Notes under the pieces: generated by a model
Databases searched by the model: none
What the model was told of the DNA's origin: nothing
What the model saw: only the letters and a program-made list of their open reading frames with translations
In this document: in pieces, positions 1 to 5,191 of the stretch
How the letters are laid out: each line of letters opens with the position of its first letter
Position numbering within the stretch: position 1 is the first letter of the stretch
Translations under genes and position numbers: made by a program
Source of the DNA: Flavobacteriales bacterium
GTDB lineage: Bacteria; Bacteroidota; Bacteroidia; Flavobacteriales_D; Cryomorphaceae
NCBI GenBank assembly: GCA_020200995.1
Contig: JAIVHQ010000139.1
Coordinates: 1 to 5,191, forward strand
Reading direction: 5' to 3'
DNA length: 5,191 bases

Positions 1-1114
1 GGTAGTCGGCGGCGCGCCGCATCAGGGCAGCCACATCGACGGGGCTGAGCTCAGGTGTCGATCCGATTTTCGAGAAACGGTCGGTGATGGTCTCCAAACG
101 ATTCACGTCTTTGTTGAGTTCTTCGATGGTCTCTTTGTCGGTGCCGCGGGCTTCGAGCAGTTGCACCCAGGCCATGAGGCTTGAGAGGGGGGTGCCCAGC
201 TGGTGGGCGGTCTCCTTGGCCATGCCCACCCATACCTGGTTTTGTTCGGCGTTTCTGAAGGTGCTGAAGATCAGGTAAGCGATAAAAAGAAACAGCCCGA
301 TGATGATGATTTGCACGTAAGGGTAGTACCGCAGCGTGGTGAGGATGATGGACTCAGAATAGAAAATGTAATTGGTGACCCGATCGCCGAAGCGCACCTG
401 GATCGGCTCGTTGGAGGCGGCTAAATTTTTGAGCTTTTCGCTCAGGGCGATGCTGTCGCTGATCAGTGTGGTATCTACATTTGCGGAAAGCAAGACCTCG
501 GTTTTTGTAGAATCCGTGAAGATCACGGGCACCGCTCCGGAGTTCATCACCGTTTCGCTGATAAAGCTGTTGATCAGGTCGTCGAGGGTGTGCTCCAGGT
601 CGGTGATGAGGCGCGAATCTTTGTAAAACACGCGCTGTCTGAGGCCGGCAAATTCTATTTTGATGGGCTTGTACTGCGCACCCATGGCGGCCGTGAGGCT
701 GTCTATCACCGATTGAGGCTGGTCACCGAGGTCTTCGGGAAAATTGCGGCTGGTGATGTGCCTGTTTTTCTCATCGACGATGAGGACGGGAATGGAGTTG
801 TTGTTGACAATGATGTCCTGAAGAAAAAGAATTTCTTTCGAATCTTCGGAGAGCAGCACCCGCGCCATGGCCTGCGCCCAGTGGTTGATTTTGAGCCGCT
901 CCTCTTTCCGCATTTCTTCGAAGAGCTTCTCAGTGTAATTGATCAGGGTGAGCCGCTTTTTCACTGCCTCAGACCAGAGCTCGACCTTGAGCCGCTCTTC
1001 GTTGCGAATTTGATTGACGATAAAGTTGGAATACCACAGGGATGCGCCAACAATCATTACGGCAAAAAAGAGCAGCAGAATTTTGAGGCGTTGCTTTTTC
1101 GAATAGAGGTTCAT
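1..1114 (-). CDS. Sensor histidine kinase, N-terminal part (runs off left edge)
   Basis: Membrane sensor kinase of a two-component system; 371 residues are visible and the ATP-binding domain lies beyond the edge. Residues about 11-29 form a first membrane helix and about 266-285 a second (VQIIIIGLFLFIAYLIF), leaving an extracytoplasmic sensor of about 235 residues with no domain I can name. The dimerisation/phosphoacceptor (HisKA-like) H-box follows almost directly, with no obvious HAMP domain: KETAHQLGTPLSSL, with the phosphorylated His at residue 304 (codon 203-205). This wording is typical of Bacteroidota sensor kinases. The sensor begins with two similar segments 32 residues apart, EERLKVELW (39-47) and EERLKINHW (71-79). 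The start is the ATG at 1112-1114, immediately after an in-phase TGA, with a promoter box about 44 bases upstream. No partner response regulator is visible and the stimulus is unknown. The kinase call is firm; its role is not. Confidence 0.93.
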   Translation of the reverse strand, partial: MNLYSKKQRLKILLLFFAVMIVGASLWYSNFIVNQIRNEERLKVELWSEAVKKRLTLINYTEKLFEEMRKEERLKINHWAQAMARVLLSEDSKEILFLQDIIVNNNSIPVLIVDEKNRHITSRNFPEDLGDQPQSVIDSLTAAMGAQYKPIKIEFAGLRQRVFYKDSRLITDLEHTLDDLINSFISETVMNSGAVPVIFTDSTKTEVLLSANVDTTLISDSIALSEKLKNLAASNEPIQVRFGDRVTNYIFYSESIILTTLRYYPYVQIIIIGLFLFIAYLIFSTFRNAEQNQVWVGMAKETAHQLGTPLSSLMAWVQLLEARGTDKETIEELNKDVNRLETITDRFSKIGSTPELSPVDVAALMRRAADY

Positions 1115-1157
1115 TCAGTCGTCGGGTCTCTTTGGCAGGCTTGGCGCCCGCAGCGAT

Positions 1158-1165
1158 CAAAAGTA
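1158..1165 (-). promoter_or_regulatory. -7 promoter box (TACTTTTG) for the histidine kinase
   Basis: Read on the minus strand, TACTTTTG matches the Bacteroidota -7 consensus TAnnTTTG exactly. It would place transcription start near 1150 and give a leader of about 36 bases before the kinase ATG. The expected -33 element is weak: GTTTT at about 1190-1194 is near the right spacing but is not TTTG. Inferred from consensus and position only. Confidence 0.5.
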
Positions 1166-1631
1166 GGAATATTCGGTGAGGAGGAGTTAAAACGCGGAGT
1201 GTGGCAGCGTATTGCCGGGCGGGAAATTGCCCGGCTGCGGGGTGTTCTTTATAATCAAAATTTGGCTCACGCCACAGTTGATGGACATTGGGGTAAATGC
1301 AGGGCAATGGGTACTCCCTTCGGTAGAATGGGCGCCTTCATACGGTCGGACAAAAGGGAGTTGTGGTTGCGGGAATTCATTTTCAACCAGTATCACAGCC
1401 TTGTGGCGCCCGGCACTTCAGCTCCTTAGAGTGAGCAATGTGGCCTCTTGCGGTCGTGATTACGGACATCTTCTGATACAGGGCCTCCACTCTTTTCTCG
1501 GGCCCGCACAAGCTCTCGGAACGTGACATTGCTTTAGACAGAGAATCTTTGGGGGAAATAACATCCCCGACGGGAGAACACCGTCTCAAACCAAGCGCCG
1601 AAGACGAATATAAAATATAAAACCAATTGAT

Positions 1632-1639
1632 TACCTTTG
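1632..1639 (+). promoter_or_regulatory. -7 promoter box (TACCTTTG) for the secreted-protein operon
   Basis: TACCTTTG matches the Bacteroidota TAnnTTTG -7 consensus exactly and lies 23 bases before the ATG at 1663. Transcription would begin near 1646, giving a very short A-rich leader (it includes a run of seven A at 1654-1660) with no Shine-Dalgarno sequence, as is common in this phylum. I see no good -33 TTTG box at the expected distance; that stretch is A/T-rich (AATATAAAATATAAAA). The match supports the ATG at 1663 as the true start, upstream of the TC repeat. Confidence 0.55.
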
Positions 1640-1662
1640 AAATTCACCAATTTAAAAAAACC

Positions 1663-2156
<494 letters not shown>

Positions 2157-2180
2157 TTCTTCAACGAATAATATCGGAAA

Positions 2181-3933
2181 ATGCGATTTCAAGGAATCCT
2201 TCTCTTATTTTTTATTTGCGGAGCGTTGCAGACCTACGGGCAGGAACAGATTGGGAGATGCGTCTGAGTATTACACCTTCGAACCCCTGCAAGCAGGTAA
2301 TGCCACGGGCCATAATATGTTTAGAATACACAATGGTGATGATCTTGAACCCGAAATTGTTATTAATGCCACGACTTACAATGCAAATAGCGGAATGTCA
2401 GGTTCGGCTTTTATGGAGTATACGGCATCACGATATGTGATCGAAACTTCGCTGAATCCCGAGGGCTATATGGAGATCGGTTCAGATTTATTAATCAGCA
2501 ATTCTTCAGAGGTACTTCACAATTCCTGCCTCCTCACTTTCGATCAAAACCAGGTTCTTTTAAATCAAAGAACTGTATCTCACAAGCCAGGCTCATTCGC
2601 TTCTTTGTTTGGGCGCACTGCATGGATGTCGGGTACCATAAATGAAACACTGACTTGTCGGGATTTTATGTTTCGAGATACAATCCTTGTTACCCATTCG
2701 GGAGGAAGTGAATCGTATTTCAGCGAAGAAATGGTGCCTTATCTCGATGTACTGTATTCCAATGGCAATGAGTATGGCGGAATGCTTTCATTCGTTGGTA
2801 AGCTAATCTTGCTCCATTCAGCTGTCCGTGATGAAAAAGTATTCAGGCTCTTCAATATAGCGGGGTCGGCTGATCTCGACCCGACCTCTCAAACTTATGA
2901 ATATATGACTCCTGCGGGCGAGATTCATTTGGTTGCGGCCTGTTATGATTCAGATGGTCATGTTTTATGGCACCGCATGCTGTCAAAAGTCTCGAGTGAA
3001 ATGTCAAACCCCGGAAGGTTTCTCGGAAGAATTATCATGCTCAGTTCATCCCCGGCGATTGAATACTGCTATATTGCAAATCTGAACGATGGTTTGAGCA
3101 GTGGAACGTTTCACGCAATGCTCGATGAAGACTTACTGGAGTCAGGGGAGATGTTTGCAGAGTCAAGTTCTCGCTATTCTCCACGCTATATTTATACTTT
3201 TGAAGGCGAAACGGGCAATGCAGTGTCTCTTTATTCTGCGCGACAGGAGGGCTCTCCGGAAAACTTCGCTCGAAACAATAGTTTTATGGACGTCGCCTTT
3301 GTTGAATCAGACATCGTGAGTTTTTCTCAACTACATGGAAGCTATCAAGAGAGCGTTACAAATTTTCGTTCACATTATCCGACTGTTGACTCCGTTGTTG
3401 TTGATCAGGGGCCGACCACCGACTATTCTCAGGAATTGCTCCTGGTCAATGTTGGGGATTTTAATGATTCAGAGCACTTTTTTGTATCAGCCGATAATGG
3501 AACGGGCAATGGCTTCTTCATGCCCTTTTCTGTTTCCAAAAAGGATGATTTGAATTATATGCTCACGGGGAGCGTTGGCAATGGAGGGTTAACTTTTCCG
3601 TTTGTCAACGACACTATTTTCGTCCCTTTTTTCGGGGTTTCAGAAATTCGAAAAGCTCTCATTTTATTTGTCGAGAAAATGGTGCTAAGTGTTCAGGATG
3701 AACAAAAAAAAGACTTCAATATTTTTCCAAACCCGGCTTCTGAGTACATTCTGATAAGTGAAAATGTTGAAACCCCATTGTCATATCAAGTCACTGACTT
3801 ATCAGGCAAACAAGTGAAATCCGGGATTTTAAATCAGGATCGAGCGATCGATCTGTCAGGGCTGCCGGCAGGAATGTATATCCTGAACTTTTTGCAGGCC
3901 GGATACACGGGGCACAAGTTTGTGAAATATTAA
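2181..3933 (+). CDS. T9SS-secreted protein with C-terminal sorting domain, frameshifted after the signal peptide
   Basis: A large exported protein, probably released or surface-anchored through type IX secretion. The ATG at 2181 encodes a clear Sec signal peptide (MRFQG, then ILLLFFICGAL, then QTYG before QEQ), but this frame stops at TGA 2265-2267. The remaining protein lies in the next frame, open from at least 2251 to TAA 3931-3933. Dropping one G from 2253-2255 joins them as QEQIG-DASEYY, giving 583 residues. The last 72 residues are a type A sorting domain: FNIFPNPASEYI, then YQVTDLSGKQV, then LPAGMYIL, ending KFVKY. In the middle, GSADLDPTSQTYEY followed by YDSDGHVLWHR resembles beta-propeller repeats of Bacteroidota secreted proteins, with looser copies around it; that fold is inferred. 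No catalytic motif is seen. It lies 24 bases after the cysteine-rich gene, so the two are probably co-transcribed. Translation from TTG 2251 alone would lack a signal peptide and is unlikely. Confidence 0.85.
2253..2255 (+). other. Likely single-base frameshift site (GGG)
   Basis: Upstream, frame from ATG 2181 gives a complete signal peptide and QEQIG; downstream, frame from 2254 gives GDASEYYTFEPL and the rest of the protein. Removing one G from this GGG makes both continuous. The switch must lie between about 2241 and the TGA at 2265. A three-base run is not a classic slippage site, so a mutation or a sequencing error is as likely as programmed variation. The T6 run at 2208-2213 is an alternative site but would replace the second half of the signal peptide with a charged sequence (FAERCRPTGR). 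Confidence 0.6.
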
Positions 3934-3991
3934 TTCCAAAGTCCTTTAAACCATCATACCGAAGCAACTTGATTGCACAGGAGAAGTTATG

Positions 3992-4029
3992 CCGCTCAGG
4001 CGGTAGACTATAAAAAACCTGTTGAGCGG
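3992..4029 (+). other. Weak hairpin downstream of the T9SS protein gene
   Basis: CCGCTCA (3992-3998) can pair with TGAGCGG (4023-4029) across a 24-base A-rich loop, 58 bases after the stop codon. It is not followed by a T tract, so it is a poor intrinsic terminator, though it could mark the end of the operon transcript. The rest of 3934-4093 shows no gene or other signal. Confidence 0.25.
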
Positions 4030-4093
4030 TTGAATTATGAAACAGTAGTTTGTAAATGAGATTTTTTACTCTAAAATTTCAACTCACCATGAA

Positions 4094-4174
4094 CGTCACA
4101 TCGAGTGTTTTTCAGTCCACGCGGACATCACAATTTTTGCAAGCTGCTCTTGGACTGAAAAATGTATCGAGATG
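4094..4174 (-). repeat. Stem-loop element, left copy (minus orientation)
   Basis: Read on the minus strand this copy starts CATCTCGATA, has a stem TTTTTCAGTCC/GGACTGAAAAA around a 33-base loop, and ends CACTCGATGTGACG. Compared with the right copy, the two flanking tails are identical, while the stem differs by one base pair in its A/T run and by the bases at its tip. Each change is matched on the other side of the stem. The loop shows no similarity to that of the right copy. Confidence 0.75.
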
Positions 4175-4217
4175 ATTAAAAGACAGGAGTAAATAAAGAA
4201 AATTATCCTTTAGGAAG

Positions 4218-4299
4218 CATCTCGATAAATTTTTTCAGGCATCAACATCTCGTTGAAATGGAAACTTCCAAAAAGCCTGAAAAAACACTCGATGTGACG
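4218..4299 (+). repeat. Stem-loop element, right copy (plus orientation)
   Basis: This copy starts CATCTCGATA, has the stem TTTTTTCAGGC/GCCTGAAAAAA around a 34-base loop, and ends CACTCGATGTGACG. It is 82 bases against 81 for the left copy. The shared tails and compensated stem changes indicate that both copies derive from one ancestral element and that the stem has been kept by selection, or was recently exchanged between copies. Confidence 0.75.
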
Positions 4300-4353
4300 A
4301 TCTTACTGATAGAGATTTTGAGCGATTTCAACCACTCAATGGGTTATAAACAA

Positions 4354-4444
4354 TGCGGGGAAAGCTGTTTTGAATAACATCCACTCAATTTTTGCCAATC
4401 CCCGCAGGGCAGGGATGCGGTCTGTTTAAAAAGTAGTTGGCAAA
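4354..4444 (+). other. Pseudoknot-like pair of interlocking stems upstream of the methyltransferase
   Basis: Two perfect 8-bp inverted repeats interlock: TGCGGGGA (4354-4361) with TCCCCGCA (4399-4406), and TTTGCCAA (4391-4398) with TTGGCAAA (4437-4444). The left half of the second sits directly against the right half of the first, the arrangement of an H-type pseudoknot with stacked stems. CCGCA (4402-4406) can instead pair with TGCGG (4416-4420), an alternative fold. It ends 67 bases before the methyltransferase ATG, so it could be a leader RNA structure only if transcription starts upstream of 4354; otherwise the repeats might be protein-binding sites on DNA. Confidence 0.35.
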
Positions 4445-4481
4445 TACTCTCCTGTTCTGTTCGGATGAAGGTTAGACTTGG

Positions 4482-4488
4482 TAATTTG
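4482..4488 (+). promoter_or_regulatory. Possible -7 box (TAATTTG) for the methyltransferase
   Basis: TAATTTG is one base shorter than the Bacteroidota TAnnTTTG consensus and lies 23 bases before the ATG at 4512. No clear -33 TTTG is found at the right distance. If used, the transcript would start near 4495 with a leader of under 20 bases and would exclude the upstream pseudoknot-like structure. Confidence 0.25.
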
Positions 4489-4511
4489 CAGACTTGTATT
4501 GGACAAAATAG

Positions 4512-5191
4512 ATGAAGCTTAAGGAAACCATATCAATTGAAGAGGTTTGTGGAAATGGTGGTAAAATGAAGACCGCAGAGTCCTTTGAATACGGCACGGC
4601 GGCGTTTACTCACTACTTGCACAACCACGAGAATGGCGTTTCTGAATGCTACAAAAAAGAAGCAGTCCGGCACCTTAAGCGCGTTTTAGAAAAGAAATAT
4701 CCCGGAGAACCTGTGAGTTCCTCGGTAGCAGCAGAAGTGCTTCACTCCATGCTTATTGACCCAAAGAAGATTGTACCGTTTTCAACGCCGAAAAATCCAA
4801 AATTTAAGTTCATCGACTTGTTTGCAGGGATCGGCGGGTTTAGAATGGCCATGCAAAATCTCGGTGGGAAATGCGTTTTCACCAGCGAATGGGATGAGCA
4901 GGCCAAGAAAACATACCAAGCCAATTTTGGTGAAGTTCCGTTTGGAGATATTACAAAAGAAGAAACCAAAAGCTTTATTCCCGACGGCTTCGATGTGCTT
5001 TGTGCAGGCTTTCCTTGCCAGGCTTTTTCAATCGCCGGAAGAAGGGGCGGATTCGAAGACACCAGGGGAACTTTGTTTTTTGATGTAGCCGAGATCATCA
5101 GAAGGAAACGACCCAAGGCGATTTTTCTGGAAAATGTAAAGGGACTTTTTAACCACGATAAGGGCAAAACGTTGAAGACCATCCTCAATGT
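4512..5191 (+). CDS. DNA cytosine-5 methyltransferase, N-terminal part (runs off right edge)
   Basis: Transfers a methyl group from S-adenosylmethionine to C5 of cytosine in a specific DNA sequence, usually as part of a restriction-modification system or as an orphan enzyme. The visible 226 residues hold motif I FIDLFAGIGGFR (100-111, AdoMet binding), motif IV GFPCQAFSIAG (166-176) with the catalytic Cys169 (codon 5016-5018), and motif VI ENVKGL (207-212). The remaining motifs, including the target-recognition domain, are past the edge, so the recognition sequence cannot be read. The roughly 98 residues before motif I are longer than in minimal enzymes of this family and match nothing I recognise. 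ATG 4512 is the most upstream start, directly after an in-frame TAG; ATG 4566 (Met19), preceded by GGTGG, is an alternative. No restriction endonuclease or vsr gene is visible on the left side. Confidence 0.95.
   Translation, partial: MKLKETISIEEVCGNGGKMKTAESFEYGTAAFTHYLHNHENGVSECYKKEAVRHLKRVLEKKYPGEPVSSSVAAEVLHSMLIDPKKIVPFSTPKNPKFKFIDLFAGIGGFRMAMQNLGGKCVFTSEWDEQAKKTYQANFGEVPFGDITKEETKSFIPDGFDVLCAGFPCQAFSIAGRRGGFEDTRGTLFFDVAEIIRRKRPKAIFLENVKGLFNHDKGKTLKTILN

Larger units (their letters stand above)
1115..1662. other. Divergent intergenic region without a convincing gene
   Basis: This 548-base gap lies between the divergently transcribed kinase and the secreted-protein operon. Its first 400 bases are relatively GC-rich and the last 70 are AT-rich. 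Short open frames exist on both strands (for example 1212-1526 plus and 1383-1589 minus), but none has a start signal, recognisable domain or protein-like composition. Small inverted repeats are present: GCCGGGC/GCCCGGC at 1214-1220/1229-1235 (loop of 8), AGCAATGT/ACATTGCT at 1434-1441/1526-1533, and two adjacent small hairpins at 1551-1568 and 1569-1585. I recognise no tRNA, tmRNA, SRP or RNase P signature. An unrecognised small RNA or a decayed gene cannot be excluded. Confidence 0.5.
4094..4299. repeat. Inverted pair of stem-loop elements; cloverleaf-forming
   Basis: A 206-base non-coding element made of two copies of one stem-loop unit in opposite orientation, separated by 43 bases. On a single strand the arms pair without mismatch into a four-way junction: outer stem 4094-4107 with 4286-4299 (14 bp); arm one 4108-4118 with 4152-4162 (11 bp); arm two 4165-4174 with 4218-4227 (10 bp); arm three 4230-4240 with 4275-4285 (11 bp). 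Only two bases are unpaired at each of two junctions and none at the others. The loops (33, 43 and 34 bases) are unrelated to one another. The layout recalls REP pairs (BIME/REPIN) or a MITE. I do not recognise the family; no transposase is in the window. Confidence 0.8.

Noticed and set aside
590..1429. A 279-codon open frame on the plus strand
   Set aside because: Most of it lies antisense to the histidine kinase, whose membrane helices and H-box are unmistakable; its translation has no recognisable domain.
1212..1589. Short open frames on both strands in the divergent gap
   Set aside because: No start signals, low-complexity or unlikely compositions, mutually overlapping, and no domain recognised.
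3992..4029. Intrinsic terminator after the T9SS gene
   Set aside because: The stem is short with a long loop and no T tract follows, so it is listed only as a weak hairpin.
4089..4175. A 28-codon open frame (MNVTSSVFQS...) across the left stem-loop copy
   Set aside because: It is contained in the repeat arms, has no start signal, and the inverted stem structure explains the sequence better.
4094..4299. CRISPR array
   Set aside because: Only two units, in opposite orientation and with internal hairpin loops; no regularly spaced direct repeats.
4742..5188. A 148-codon minus-strand frame
   Set aside because: Antisense to the methyltransferase motifs I, IV and VI, which are clearly coding on the plus strand.

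Overview
The window looks like a piece of a Bacteroidota chromosome, probably from the Flavobacteriales side. One protein ends in a type IX secretion (T9SS) type A sorting domain, which is essentially confined to that phylum. Two genes are preceded by TAnnTTTG boxes, the Bacteroidota -7 promoter element. The translated leaders are A-rich and lack clear Shine-Dalgarno sequences. All functional calls come from reading the translation; no database search was made.

Layout. (1) Bases 1-1114, minus strand: the N-terminal 371 residues of a membrane sensor histidine kinase, running off the left edge, with its own promoter box. (2) Bases 1115-1662: a divergent gap with no convincing gene. (3) Bases 1663-3933, plus strand: two tightly spaced genes for exported proteins. 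The first is a small eight-cysteine protein whose signal-peptide core is encoded by a 31-base TC repeat, at present out of frame. The second is a roughly 583-residue T9SS cargo protein whose signal peptide and body are in different frames, separated by one extra base in a GGG. (4) Bases 3934-4511: a non-coding stretch holding an inverted pair of stem-loop elements that fold on paper into a four-way cloverleaf, then a pseudoknot-like pair of stems. (5) Bases 4512-5191: the start of a DNA cytosine-5 methyltransferase, cut by the right edge.

The most interesting reading is that the two-gene secreted operon is phase-variable. The TC tract sits between the start codon and the mature protein, so losing one unit or gaining two switches on a protein with a good signal peptide built from Ser-Leu repeats. 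The other two phases stop within a few dozen codons. This resembles the CTCTT repeats in the signal-peptide region of Neisseria opa genes. The OFF state could also lower expression of the downstream T9SS protein by polarity. The second candidate for novelty is the inverted stem-loop pair at 4094-4299: its arms are conserved with compensatory changes while its loops have diverged.
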